A stretch of DNA of 64,000 nucleotides from Chitinophaga sp. GbtcB8 (GCF_019091455.1 NZ_JAGXJN010000002.1:551959-615958); one strand, 5' to 3'. Numbered from the stretch's first letter, positions 43,619 through 52,363 are shown. Translations and numbers: made by a program. Notes: generated from the sequence alone by a model not told the origin.

Positions 43619-44175
43619 AATACATGATTTTGCTTGTCAAACTTTTCATGCAATTCCTGCAAGAGCTTTATTTCTACCGATTGTACTTCCATTAAGCTTT
43701 GAAGCTGTTCCTCCATTAACATGTCTATTTTCTGATGCAGGTTGCGTATTTCAATTTCTGATTTCAGGTTAATGAGGTAATCATTTTCGGCTCGCTTCCG
43801 GTCTGTATTTTCCTTTCTGTTCTGGCTCATCATAATAATGGGCGCCTGCAGAGCGGCCATACAGGAAAGCACTAAATTCAATAATATAAATGGGTAAGGA
43901 TCAAAAGCAGTTCTCTTAATAACAGCATTATTTGAGAAAATCCAAAGTGCTAAAATGATGGCGGATATAATAATAAATTTCCAGCTACCGCCGAATAAAG
44001 CAACTTTGTCGGAAAGCTTTTCTCCCGGAGATAAAATTTCCTTTGCCGGATGTTGCAGCTGGTCAACAATTAATTTTTCTTCCTTAATGGCATCTTCAAC
44101 CATCTGGCGCAGCTTTTTCTGCCGCTCGTCTTTTGAATAATTTAATTCATTCAGACTGTTAACATAAGTATCCAT
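43615..44175 (-). CDS. DUF1003 membrane protein
   Basis: A 186-residue protein with two membrane helices (about 68-88 and 98-120) separated by a short loop, preceded by a charged helical N-terminus and followed by a long coiled coil (about 120-186). The segment KVALFGGSWKFIIISAIILALWIFSNN and the PYPFILLNLVLSCMAALQAPIIMMSQNR region (each shown in part) are the DUF1003 signature. The family's function is not established. It is coupled to the 84-residue gene. Confidence 0.85.
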   Translation of the reverse strand: MDTYVNSLNELNYSKDERQKKLRQMVEDAIKEEKLIVDQLQHPAKEILSPGEKLSDKVALFGGSWKFIIISAIILALWIFSNNAVIKRTAFDPYPFILLNLVLSCMAALQAPIIMMSQNRKENTDRKRAENDYLINLKSEIEIRNLHQKIDMLMEEQLQSLMEVQSVEIKLLQELHEKFDKQNHVL

Positions 44176-44496
44176 TTCATAATTTTTAATTATTACAACA
44201 ATCTTCCAACGCCTTTCTGAAATGCAAGCAGATCGTACAAGTGAAGGTATGCGGATATTCCTGGCGGGTAGCGGTGGGTATTATATCAATGATACTCTAA
44301 AGGTATGAACAATTACCGGGTTATGGCCAACTTACTTTATATGGAAGGTCTTTGCACATAATCAATTGCACAGAAATAGCCGGGTAAGGAAATTTATACC
44401 TATATTTAAGCAGATTCTACCGGCATATCCGGTTCTCCATCCTCTCCCCAGCACTGTCGTTCATATAAGTAAAAACACCTTATTAATTAAAAAAAC
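44176..44496. other. Intergenic region without recognised features
   Basis: A 321-bp spacer between divergent genes. It is AT-rich next to both starts. I saw no ORF of note, no strong hairpin, and no TTTG/TAnnTTTG pair that I would defend. Confidence 0.4.
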
Positions 44497-45057
44497 TTGA
44501 AGCTCTATATTAAAAATATGGTCTGTATCCGCTGTAAAATGGTCTTGAAAGACGAACTGACCAAATTGGGATTGCATTATACGGCGGTGGAATTAGGCGA
44601 AGTAGAAGTTGTGGAGAATATGTCAATCAAACAGCATGACCAGCTCAAGGCCGGCCTGTTGAAGTGGGGGCTTGAGTTAATGGATGATAAAAAGAGCGTA
44701 TTGATCCAGAAGATAAAAAATGTGATCGTTGAATTGGTGCATTATTCAGAGGAACCCCTGACCGTAAATTTTTCCGAATTTTTAAGCTCAAAACTAAACC
44801 ACGACTACACCTATCTTTCCAATCTTTTTTCAGAAGTACAGGGCATTACCATCGAAAAGTTCATTATTACCCATAAAATTGAGCGCGTAAAAGAATTGCT
44901 GGTGTACAATGAGCTTAATCTCACCCAAATCGCCGCACTGTTGCATTATAGCAGCGTGGCGCATCTTTCCACCCAGTTCAAGAAAACAACCGGCCTGACC
45001 CCTTCCCATTTTAAACAGCTTAAGGAGAAAAGACGCTCCATGCTGGACGATGTGTGA
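44497..45057 (+). CDS. AraC-type HTH protein with N-terminal CxxC (HMA-like) segment
   Basis: A 186-residue protein. The N-terminal 70 residues begin KLYIKNMVCIRCKM, with C10-x-x-C13 after a beta-strand, resembling a heavy-metal-associated (HMA) domain. The C-terminal half (about 85-180) is an AraC/XylS DNA-binding domain (FIITHKIERVKELL, LNLTQIAALLHYSSVAHLSTQFKK split, ending GLTPSHFK). The predicted start is TTG; using it keeps the first beta-strand of the HMA-like fold, whereas the first ATG (44518) would cut it off. Metal binding is plausible but unproven. A cupin gene and a soluble histidine kinase follow on the same strand. Confidence 0.85.
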   Translation: MKLYIKNMVCIRCKMVLKDELTKLGLHYTAVELGEVEVVENMSIKQHDQLKAGLLKWGLELMDDKKSVLIQKIKNVIVELVHYSEEPLTVNFSEFLSSKLNHDYTYLSNLFSEVQGITIEKFIITHKIERVKELLVYNELNLTQIAALLHYSSVAHLSTQFKKTTGLTPSHFKQLKEKRRSMLDDV

Positions 45058-45152
45058 ATAATGAAACATATTTATGGAGTTCTGTAATGCTTACCGGTAA
45101 AAAGAGTAGGACCTTTGTGGTTGATCCTGACGATTAAATAAAACTTTACATT

Positions 45153-45518
45153 ATGGATAATGAGCATAAATACGGCAAGCCTGAATTTGCAGAACTCGAA
45201 AAATCAAAATCACACATCATAGTTGAAATTATAGAGTATATGGCTAATGCAGTGGTGATTAAGACTATTATCAGGAAATCAACCGGTAATATCAGCATCA
45301 TGTCTTTTGACAGTGGAGAAGGGTTAACGGAGAAAACCTCTCCCTTTGACACTTTTGCCCAGATCATTGAGGGCAAGGCGGAGATCGTAATTGACCGGAT
45401 CTCACATAACCTGGAATCGGGCCAGGGGATTATTATACCTGCCCATGCGCCCAATTTCATACAACCAAACGGGCGGTTTAAGATGATCTTAACCATTATT
45501 AAAAGCGGGTATGAATAA
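45153..45518 (+). CDS. Small cupin-domain protein
   Basis: A 121-residue single-domain cupin. The beta-helix pattern includes GNISIMSFDSGEGLTEKTSPFDTFAQIIEGKAEIVIDR (only partly reproduced) and a second motif, GQGIIIPAHAPNF. The usual metal-binding His pair of motif 1 is replaced (TSPFD in place of HxH), although a His remains in motif 2, so metal binding is doubtful. The role is unknown. It lies 95 bp after the CxxC-AraC regulator and 96 bp before the histidine kinase. Confidence 0.82.
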   Translation: MDNEHKYGKPEFAELEKSKSHIIVEIIEYMANAVVIKTIIRKSTGNISIMSFDSGEGLTEKTSPFDTFAQIIEGKAEIVIDRISHNLESGQGIIIPAHAPNFIQPNGRFKMILTIIKSGYE

Positions 45519-45614
45519 GGGGAATAACCTGTGAATTATATAATTAATTCATAGCTTCCTATAACAGATATAGGGTTAAATATGTGCATCTTTACTTCGA
45601 TAAATTCCTGAATA

Positions 45615-46418
45615 ATGAAAACACTCACCGTTCGCACCAAAACCAGCGCCCTGGCTAGTCACGATTCATATATTGATTTTGCAAACCACCTGATCTCAAC
45701 AGATCGCCAGAGCCGCTACCCCACGCCATCGGCGCCTAAGAAAGTGAAGGATTATCCCATTCAGTTTTTAACAGCCATGGCGCATGAGCTTAGGAACCCT
45801 TTAACCAATATCAATTTATCCATTGGAATGATTGAATCCGTAATAAAGAACGATGACCTGAAAGTATACCTGGATATTATTATGCGCAGCTCAATCCGGA
45901 TCAATGATCTGATCACCGGGCTGCTTAAATACCAGCAGGAAGAGGACGTACCGGCAGCACAATATTCCGTTCATCAGCTGCTGGATGAAGTACTAGAAAC
46001 GGCCGGGGATCGCATCACACTTAAGCATATTGAGGTTATAAGGAATTATGCTATCCAGGATTGCAAGATAAAAATGAACAGGCTGAGAATGAAGATTGCA
46101 CTGACCAATATTATTATTAATGCCATTGACGCAATGACTTCGGGAAAAGGAATACTGGAGCTGAGCACTAAATCAGTGTACGGTAAATATTTCATCCGGA
46201 TAGAAGATAATGGATGCGGGATCAGTAAGGCGAACATGAAGAATATATTCAAACCCTATTTTACGAACAAACAAGGCGGATTAGGCATTGGGTTGTCAAC
46301 TACATATGAGATCCTTGAGTCAGATCATGTAGGGATAGATGTAAAGTCAAAAGTGGGCGAGGGAACATGTTTCAGTCTTTTGTTTGATAAGAATTATCAG
46401 TATGGTGTTTTTGAGTAG
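45615..46418 (+). CDS. Soluble sensor histidine kinase
   Basis: A 267-residue kinase without membrane helices or a recognisable sensor domain. HisKA carries H57 in MAHELRNPLTNI; HATPase motifs follow (N-box ALTNIIINAIDAM, G1 DNGCGI, G2 GGLGIGLST). It is very short for its class, with only about 45 residues before the dimerisation helix, so it must sense through a partner. Possible partners are the neighbouring cupin and CxxC-AraC proteins, an inference from order alone. No response regulator is adjacent. Confidence 0.87.
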   Translation: MKTLTVRTKTSALASHDSYIDFANHLISTDRQSRYPTPSAPKKVKDYPIQFLTAMAHELRNPLTNINLSIGMIESVIKNDDLKVYLDIIMRSSIRINDLITGLLKYQQEEDVPAAQYSVHQLLDEVLETAGDRITLKHIEVIRNYAIQDCKIKMNRLRMKIALTNIIINAIDAMTSGKGILELSTKSVYGKYFIRIEDNGCGISKANMKNIFKPYFTNKQGGLGIGLSTTYEILESDHVGIDVKSKVGEGTCFSLLFDKNYQYGVFE

Positions 46419-46783
46419 GAGCGTTAATGGAGAATCACATTGTTTTGGACCTGCATTGTTTTTTTAAGCGGAATAACTAAAAAGTGTGCAAGCGGTAAGC
46501 CGGATTTTAGTTCAAAGCCATAGTGCGAGGTGGGGTAAGAATGTTATATGACAGATGAATTGTATTTGTTTAATTTTTATGTAATCATGACGTTGGTAAG
46601 CTGAGAAAAAATATTTTCTTTTACATCCGAAACTATACCTGGAAAGTAATGTTGTTACCCATAAGTGCATAAACCCATACTTTCTGCTGCATGTTTTCAT
46701 AAGCGATCATCGTTACCCTATTTGTGGATGTTGAGAGTGCTGTACTATGCCCGCGCATTAGATCCCTTAATAAAGTAGCGTAC
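46419..46783. other. Intergenic region without recognised features
   Basis: A 365-bp AT-rich spacer between the histidine kinase and the coiled-coil protein. An in-frame ATG at 46724 could extend the downstream gene, but that would place 20 non-signal residues before its signal peptide. No repeats or terminator were found. Confidence 0.4.
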
Positions 46784-48256
46784 ATGCCTTACCATGAAAG
46801 AGCATCAACGGTTAGCCATTGGTTGATCTGTTCTGCTATCATATTCCTGTGCCTGATAAGCGGTTATGTTGCGCAAGCACAAACCACTGATAGTACTGCT
46901 ATCGCGGTAGCCCAAGTGCCTGCTAAATACTTCTCGCAGGTGACTGGTAAGTCCCGAAAAATGCAGCAAGAGGTCAACCAACGTACAGCCAAAGCCTTGC
47001 AACGCCTGCAGCGGCAGGAAAAGAAAATGCAATCCAGACTGGCTAAGATCGATTCCGTTGCTGCGAAGAATATTTTCAGTCATTCCATTGATTCACTAGG
47101 TAGTTTAAGATCAAACCTGCAGCAAAAAGCAGGGAAATATAATCCATCTGCCTTAGGTGCTAATTACTCCGGTTACCTGGATACGCTGCAAAATTCTCTA
47201 TCCTTTCTTAAAGGCGCTAAAGATCTTGGTGGCCAGTCCAAAGCCTTACAAGATAAGGTAAGCGGCTCTCTTAAAAGTGTGCAGGACCTGCAGGCAAAAT
47301 TTCAACAGGCAGAGCAAATTAAAGCTTACATCCGCGAACGCCGGCAGCAGTTGAAGGCACAGCTGGAACAATACACCGGCTTCACCAAAGACCTCCGGAA
47401 ATACAACAAGGAAGCTTATTACTACGGACAACAGCTAAAGGAGTATAAAGAGGTCCTCAAAGACAAAAAGAAAGCAGAAGCCAAAGCCATGGAGGTTCTG
47501 AAGAAAGTACCCGCCTATAACGACTTCCTGCAGAAGCATTCCCAGCTGGCAGGTTTGTTCAACCTCTCCGGTAGCAGCAACACCGCGCAAAAGCTGGAAG
47601 GCCTGCAAACCCGTAACCAGGTGGAGCAGCTCATACAACAACGTTTAGGCGGCAGCGGGCCGGATGCACGTGCTGCCGTAAGCCAGCAGATGTCGCAGGC
47701 ACGGGAGCAGTTCAATGAGCTGAAGAAGAAATTCCCGGATGTAGATAATGCTGCTGATATGCCGGACTTTAAGCCTAATGAAATGAAAACCAAAAGCTTT
47801 CTACAGCGGCTGGAGTTCGGTGGCAACATGCAGTTCGCGCGCTCTACACAATTCTATCCTACTACCAGTGACATTGCCGGGCAGGTAGCGTATAAATTCC
47901 ATAAGAATGGGACTGCTGGCTTAGGTGCCGCTTACAAACTTGGTATGGGTACGGGCTTTGACAATATCCGTTTTTCCAGCCAGGGCATGGGATTGCGCTC
48001 TTTCCTGGATTGGAAGCTGAAAGGCACCATTTATGTAAATGGCGGCTTTGAGGAGAATTATACCAGCAACTTCCAGAATACGCAGCAGTTGAAGAGTATA
48101 GATAACTGGCAGGGGAGTGCGTTGATCGGTATTAGTAAGAAGTACAAGATTAACAGTAAGCTGAAAGGCAATGTTATTTTGCTGTATGACTTTTTATATA
48201 ATCAACATGTGCCCAGAACGGATCCTATTAAATTAAGATTGGGATATAATTTTTGA
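46784..48256 (+). CDS. Exported coiled-coil/beta-barrel-like protein of a toxin-type locus
   Basis: A 490-residue exported protein I do not recognise by name. It has a signal peptide (about 10-34, ending YVAQAQ), then about 280 residues of Lys/Gln/Leu-rich coiled coil (LQRQEKKMQSRLAKID, QAEQIKAYIRERRQQLKAQLEQ, in part). The last 150 residues alternate like outer-membrane strands (GQVAYKFHKNGTAGLGAAYKLGMG in part, ending KLRLGYNF) and finish with a terminal Phe. The layout suggests a periplasmic stalk attached to an outer-membrane barrel. It is followed closely by a VGIGT-repeat protein and an orphan toxin tail, so it may belong to an Rhs-type export locus. Confidence 0.7.
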   Translation: MPYHERASTVSHWLICSAIIFLCLISGYVAQAQTTDSTAIAVAQVPAKYFSQVTGKSRKMQQEVNQRTAKALQRLQRQEKKMQSRLAKIDSVAAKNIFSHSIDSLGSLRSNLQQKAGKYNPSALGANYSGYLDTLQNSLSFLKGAKDLGGQSKALQDKVSGSLKSVQDLQAKFQQAEQIKAYIRERRQQLKAQLEQYTGFTKDLRKYNKEAYYYGQQLKEYKEVLKDKKKAEAKAMEVLKKVPAYNDFLQKHSQLAGLFNLSGSSNTAQKLEGLQTRNQVEQLIQQRLGGSGPDARAAVSQQMSQAREQFNELKKKFPDVDNAADMPDFKPNEMKTKSFLQRLEFGGNMQFARSTQFYPTTSDIAGQVAYKFHKNGTAGLGAAYKLGMGTGFDNIRFSSQGMGLRSFLDWKLKGTIYVNGGFEENYTSNFQNTQQLKSIDNWQGSALIGISKKYKINSKLKGNVILLYDFLYNQHVPRTDPIKLRLGYNF

Positions 48257-48341
48257 GTATGCAGATAGTATGCGTAGTATAAGAAGAATTTTGACGTTTA
48301 TGCCAAACGGTTTTGATGACGAATTTTATAATCCCTTACAT

Positions 48342-49547
48342 ATGAAGCAGTATATCCCTGTTCTAGTGGTAATATGTTTGTTACCCTTATTTAGCCAGGC
48401 ACAAACTACTCAAACCTTTGATAAGGTTGGTATAGGCATAACACCAATTAATCTGCTGCATGTTGTTTCTGCTACAGAGGCTACATCAGGCAGTATTAAC
48501 ACCTATGATGTGAATATAAGCCAGGGCGGCAGCGCATTGGCATTGGGGGGTAATGCCACTTACAGTTATTTACAGAGCTTTAATTCAAAACCCCTGCAGA
48601 TCAACCTGGCAGGCAACAATACTTTGCTGAATGCAGCGGGTTTAGGAAATGTAGGGATAGGTACTGTCAGTCCTGCTTTCCCCTTGCATGTGGTAACCGC
48701 TTCCGGAGCATCCGGTATTACAGCCCAAAGTACAGTTGCCTATTCCACCAATAGCGGAGCTTTTGTAAGATTGTACAATAGCGGCACGCCAACTGTCGCT
48801 AACCAGCGCTTAGGCGGCGTACTGTTTGGCTCTAACCCAGCCGCGGGTGTCTACAGAACAGGAGCGCAGATAGAGGCTATAACGGGCGATGCCTGGACGG
48901 ATGGTACTGCTCACGCTTCAATGCTCCGTTTCCTGACTGCAGGACTAGGCAGCTCTGTTATTACAGAACGCATGCGCATTAACGGTGAAGGCAATATCCA
49001 GGTACAGCAGGGTACCCAGTTTGGAGTAGCCCTTACTGACCGTTTTACCTATGATGGTAAGATACAGCCACAATATGGCATACAATGGCTAATGGATAGC
49101 TGGAGTACAAGCGGGCCTACATTATGGGCAGCCGCGTATGGAGGAATGAAATTCTTTACCCAGGGTACTTCAAGGATGATCATTACCGGCAGCGGTAACG
49201 TAGGCATTGGTACGGAAGATACCAAGGGGTATAAGTTTGCCGTAAATGGAGATGCCATGTTTACCAAAATAAAAGTGAAAACCTATACTTCCTGGCCTGA
49301 CTATGTATTTGCAGACGATTATCAATTACCAGCTTTGTCTGAGTTAGCCGGCTATATACAGCAGCACAAACACCTGCCGGATATGCCAACTGCTGCAGAA
49401 GTAGAAAAGGAGGGACTGGATGTAGCGGAAATGAATAAAAAACTGCTGCAGAAAGTGGAAGAACTGACTCTTTACCTGTTGAAGATGGAGCAGCAGCACC
49501 GGGAACTGAAAGAGGAAATAGAAATATTAAAAAACAAGATTAATTAA
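48342..49547 (+). CDS. Exported VGIGT-repeat (tail-fibre-like) protein
   Basis: A 401-residue protein with a signal peptide (about 1-19, ending FSQAQ). It has repeated KVGIGITPINLLHV, NVGIGTVSPAFPLHV and NVGIGTEDTKGYKFAVNG motifs, as found in phage tail fibres and Bacteroidota surface proteins with trimeric beta-structures. The C-terminus has the common YVFADDY...LSELAGYIQQHKHLPDMP segment, normally found next to S74/chaperone-like domains, and ends in a coiled coil (LLKMEQQHRELKEEIEILK). The ATG at 48342 precedes the signal peptide and was chosen over an upstream one. Two consecutive TAA codons end the gene; an in-frame toxin-like tail follows. Confidence 0.75.
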   Translation: MKQYIPVLVVICLLPLFSQAQTTQTFDKVGIGITPINLLHVVSATEATSGSINTYDVNISQGGSALALGGNATYSYLQSFNSKPLQINLAGNNTLLNAAGLGNVGIGTVSPAFPLHVVTASGASGITAQSTVAYSTNSGAFVRLYNSGTPTVANQRLGGVLFGSNPAAGVYRTGAQIEAITGDAWTDGTAHASMLRFLTAGLGSSVITERMRINGEGNIQVQQGTQFGVALTDRFTYDGKIQPQYGIQWLMDSWSTSGPTLWAAAYGGMKFFTQGTSRMIITGSGNVGIGTEDTKGYKFAVNGDAMFTKIKVKTYTSWPDYVFADDYQLPALSELAGYIQQHKHLPDMPTAAEVEKEGLDVAEMNKKLLQKVEELTLYLLKMEQQHRELKEEIEILKNKIN

Positions 49548-49550
49548 TAA

Positions 49551-49715
49551 GATGAAATCCCGTATTATTCTTTTCAGGGACATTATCATTGGGATGATGT
49601 TTTTGATGAAACCGGACGGTTAATAGGACACGGACCTGAGAATCCACATGGTGATATAATGCATCTGCAGATTCATAATGAGGCTGGAGAGGTAACAAGA
49701 ATATTTTTTAATTAA
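49551..49715 (+). pseudogene. Orphan C-terminal tail of a polymorphic (Rhs-like) toxin
   Basis: After the two stop codons of the preceding gene, the same reading frame continues for 54 codons without a proper start, encoding DEIPYYSFQGHYHWDDVFDE and then GHGPENPHGDIMHLQIHNEA plus GEVTRIFFN. The NPHG...HLQIHN..G...RIFF pattern is the usual very end of nuclease-type toxin domains on Rhs/WapA proteins. The large N-terminal delivery part is absent, so this is a remnant or a displaced tip. Four bases separate it from the immunity-like gene. Confidence 0.65.
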
Positions 49716-49719
49716 TTGT

Positions 49720-50064
49720 ATGGAGAAAACTTTTGACCTAGCAGTTTATAACCGATTAAAGGGCGGAGGACATATTGCCGCAGAAATTGATCCAAGTTGT
49801 GATCAATATAGAAGATGGGTTGCCATTTATAAACCCCAATCAGCACCTATAAACAAAAATGTTCCTGAACATTTGTATCTGATCCGGGACTTTGAACTTG
49901 AGAAAGACAAGATAGGTGAATTTACAGGTGATGAGGATTTAATCATGCATAATAAAAAAAAATATTATGTAAATAGCGAGGAAGAACTTTTTGAAAAGTT
50001 AAAATCAGAAAACATTGATCCGGGAAAATTTACCTCTCCTTGGAGATGTGATTACCCATTATAA
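49720..50064 (+). CDS. Immunity-like protein, 114 residues
   Basis: A soluble acidic/basic-mixed protein of 114 residues without a signal peptide or recognised family. It is placed directly after an Rhs-type toxin tail (4 bp gap) and before a strong hairpin, the normal position and size of an immunity protein. Base composition is AT-richer than neighbouring genes (many AAA, AAT, GAT codons), as is common in exchanged immunity genes. Function is inferred from position only. If the toxin is no longer made, the gene may persist to protect against kin that still carry it. Confidence 0.65.
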   Translation: MEKTFDLAVYNRLKGGGHIAAEIDPSCDQYRRWVAIYKPQSAPINKNVPEHLYLIRDFELEKDKIGEFTGDEDLIMHNKKKYYVNSEEELFEKLKSENIDPGKFTSPWRCDYPL

Positions 50065-50066
50065 TT

Positions 50067-50117
50067 GATATACTACACAATCTGCAGATTTTGCTGCAGA
50101 TTGTGTAGTATATTATC
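50067..50117. terminator. Long perfect hairpin after immunity-like gene
   Basis: TATACTACACAATCTGCAG (50069-50087) pairs perfectly with CTGCAGATTGTGTAGTATA (50094-50112) around ATTTTG, and short outer pairs extend it. There is no long T-tract (TTATCATTT follows), so it may act as a weaker terminator or as an RNA-stability hairpin. Confidence 0.75.
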
Positions 50118-50702
50118 ATTTAAGTGGGTAACCAGGCTCTATCATTCGTGTGGTTTCATCGAAATAATTCTATCATTTTTCTGCCACACTGCCCCTTCTC
50201 CCATATCCTCATCCCCAAAAATGGTACCCATGCAAAAATAAGAGTAGCCAATAACTGCGTCCAATAATTTTTCCTGACTTAAACAACGAAAACGCCGCAC
50301 CAGAAATTGCTGTTGGTATTATGAACAAGGTTGTAGCCTCAGCATATGGGACCTGTCTTGGAGTTCAAAATTGTAAGAGAAGTCACCACAAAAATTGCAT
50401 TGCCTACAACAAAATTTGAAATTTTCTTATCATATTTCATTTGGTTGATGGTTGCAGATATTAACCATGGCCAGCATCTACTGGCAAAAATCATTACAAC
50501 AGCTTTACCTGTTAGCTATCTAATTAATAACAGACTTACCCCAAACGTCTCATTCCTTATCTAGCTTGCCTAACTAAATTTTATAAATAAAAGCTAAGCA
50601 CATCCATATAGTGTTATTAATTATACTTCGTAAGTTTTCAGAAAATCCTGCAACTAACAAACTGAAGTCAGTAGATTAGCTTACTCATTCCAACAAAACA
50701 CA
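50118..50702. other. Gene-poor AT-rich region with a possible protein remnant
   Basis: A 585-bp stretch after the toxin/immunity remnant. A 54-codon open frame at 50255-50419 reads PDLNNENAAPEIAVGIMNKV and then VASAYGTCLGVQNCKRSHHK before a TGA. It looks protein-like, has an internal ATG and two or three Cys and His residues, and could be another displaced effector tail. The alternative frame at 50346-50564 appears to be chance. The rest is AT-rich and likely contains the promoter for the sigma factor gene at 50703. Confidence 0.4.
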
Positions 50703-51173
50703 ATGGATGAAACACAATTCTTACACCTCATTACCACCCATCAGGCCATCATCCACAAGATCTGCCGCCTGTACCGGGATAACCCCCAGGACCGGGAAGA
50801 CCTCTTCCAGGAGATCATCTTCCAGCTCTGGCGTTCCGTTCCCTCATTCCAGGGAAAGGCCAAATTCAGTTCCTGGATGTACCGGATAGCCCTGAACACG
50901 GCCATTCTCCCTTTCCGTAAAAAGCGGCCGGATATCAGGTATACGGATCAGCTGCCGGATAACCCGGAGGAACCTCATGACCCGGATGAGCAGCAGGAAC
51001 AATTGTTCCATGCGCTCAAACAACTCAATGATGCAGACAAAGCACTCATTACTTTATACCTGGAAGATTTAAGCTACAAAGAGATCGCGGAGATCACCGG
51101 CATTACGGAAAATAATGTGGGAGTAAAACTGAACAGAATTAAAAACAAAATTCAACAATTGCTTAAAAAGTAA
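50703..51173 (+). CDS. ECF RNA polymerase sigma factor
   Basis: A 156-residue short sigma-70-family protein with region 2 (about 5-75; RDNPQDREDLFQEIIFQLWRS) and region 4 (about 100-150; DKALITLYLEDLSYKEIAEITG, then ENNVGVKLNRIKNKI). It lacks the hydrophobic tail seen in the FecI-like factor at 40625. The neighbouring membrane gene begins 2 bp downstream and is the likely regulator. No SusC or FecR is linked, so this is a separate signalling unit. Confidence 0.92.
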   Translation: MDETQFLHLITTHQAIIHKICRLYRDNPQDREDLFQEIIFQLWRSVPSFQGKAKFSSWMYRIALNTAILPFRKKRPDIRYTDQLPDNPEEPHDPDEQQEQLFHALKQLNDADKALITLYLEDLSYKEIAEITGITENNVGVKLNRIKNKIQQLLKK

Positions 51174-51175
51174 TT

Positions 51176-51721
51176 ATGGAACAAGATCCTTTAAAATCGG
51201 CCTGGCAGGGCATCAACCCTAACGCAAAAAGCAATACAGAATTGCAACGTATGTTAAAGGAGGGGGCACACCCCTTGTTAAAAGGTATCCGCAAACAAAT
51301 GATCATAGAAACGGCAGCCTATATCGTATTCCTCTGCATGTACTATAATGCTTTTGACGGCGATCGCAAACCATTGGCTGTAAACATTCTGCTGGTAGCC
51401 GCTATGTTGTTGGCCCTTGGACACAACATTATCAATTACCAGTTTACAAAACGCCGTATACAAGGGGTGAACCTGCAACAGTCATTGAATGGCCAGCTGT
51501 CCCAAATGAAGATCCATGCCACAGTATCCATTGCCAGCCGGGTGCTCATGGCTGCCTGCCTGCTGGTTTTCTTTACTGCGGTTATTAACTTTAATACAAG
51601 CAAATACTGGTTACTGGTTGGGGTAATAGCCGCTTACATACTACAAATGACGCTGCTGTCAAGGATCTGGCTGGGTCGCATCCGGCAAATGAAAGATACT
51701 ATTAGCGGTCTTTTTGCATAA
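51176..51721 (+). CDS. Membrane protein coupled to ECF sigma factor, putative anti-sigma factor
   Basis: A 181-residue protein with a cytoplasmic N-terminus of about 40 residues and four predicted membrane helices (about 42-60, 66-84, 118-138, 142-160), the last two in a helical hairpin. It starts 2 bp after the sigma gene, so co-translation is likely. The N-terminal segment (DPLKSAWQGINPNAKSNTELQRML in part) resembles the region by which Bacteroidota membrane-anchored regulators hold ECF factors. No zinc-binding anti-sigma motif is seen, so the role is inferred from position. Confidence 0.72.
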   Translation: MEQDPLKSAWQGINPNAKSNTELQRMLKEGAHPLLKGIRKQMIIETAAYIVFLCMYYNAFDGDRKPLAVNILLVAAMLLALGHNIINYQFTKRRIQGVNLQQSLNGQLSQMKIHATVSIASRVLMAACLLVFFTAVINFNTSKYWLLVGVIAAYILQMTLLSRIWLGRIRQMKDTISGLFA

Positions 51722-51832
51722 AGGAGACTATGCACTTTGTGAAGCGTTGATTTGCACATGTACTAAGCTTATTCATCCACGCTGGCAATGAACCTGCGGG
51801 AAAACCTTTGAACGCTCTTATTAACTATTTCA

Positions 51833-52363
51833 TCATTCCATCGCCACCCGCTCATGCTCCTTCTTCATCTTGGTCCTGTTTGTTAACCTCACTTCCAATT
51901 TACCCTCAGGCGTAATATACACCCGTACCTGTTTGGGAAATGCAAAGTGAATATTTCCCATACCTGCCACACGCATGCCGCCGGGGGCCGTAACCGCCTT
52001 CCGTTTGCGTTCCGCTGGTTTAACCTTTACAACCTTCGGTGCACAATATGCCTGCAGCTGTGCGCTAATAACTTCCACGTTTACGCCCTGCTTCAGCATC
52101 CGCAAGGCTTCGCCGGTCATGGCGCGGTATAGTACCAGGTTCTTTTGCTCCTTAGGTAATAGCCGGTACACCGCTGCAGCCAGCCTTGAAGCCTGTGCCA
52201 GCAGGTCTGCATATACCCGCGTTAATTCAAAAGAAGGGGCGTGTTTAACGCGTTTTCCGCTCAGGGAGCTTTTCTTACGTACATAATACTGCCCGTCCAT
52301 CTTATAAAAACAGGCATCGCCACGGGTGCCTGTAAAATAAACAGGGCCTTGTTGTTTAGGCAT
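51833..52363 (-). CDS. Hypothetical basic protein, 176 residues
   Basis: A soluble, strongly basic protein without a signal peptide. The N-terminal part (TGTRGDACFYKMDGQYYVRKKSSLSGKRVK in part) looks like a small beta domain, the middle (about 45-110) is helical, and the C-terminal part has two beta-strands (VRVYITPEGKLEVRLT). Similar proteins of unknown function are frequent in Chitinophagaceae. The many Lys/Arg residues suggest nucleic-acid binding, but no motif supports that. It stands alone between intergenic spacers. Confidence 0.65.
   Translation of the reverse strand: MPKQQGPVYFTGTRGDACFYKMDGQYYVRKKSSLSGKRVKHAPSFELTRVYADLLAQASRLAAAVYRLLPKEQKNLVLYRAMTGEALRMLKQGVNVEVISAQLQAYCAPKVVKVKPAERKRKAVTAPGGMRVAGMGNIHFAFPKQVRVYITPEGKLEVRLTNRTKMKKEHERVAME

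Noticed and set aside
50346..50564. 72-codon open frame after the immunity-like gene
   Set aside because: Low-complexity, AT-driven composition, and it conflicts with the more protein-like frame ending at 50419.
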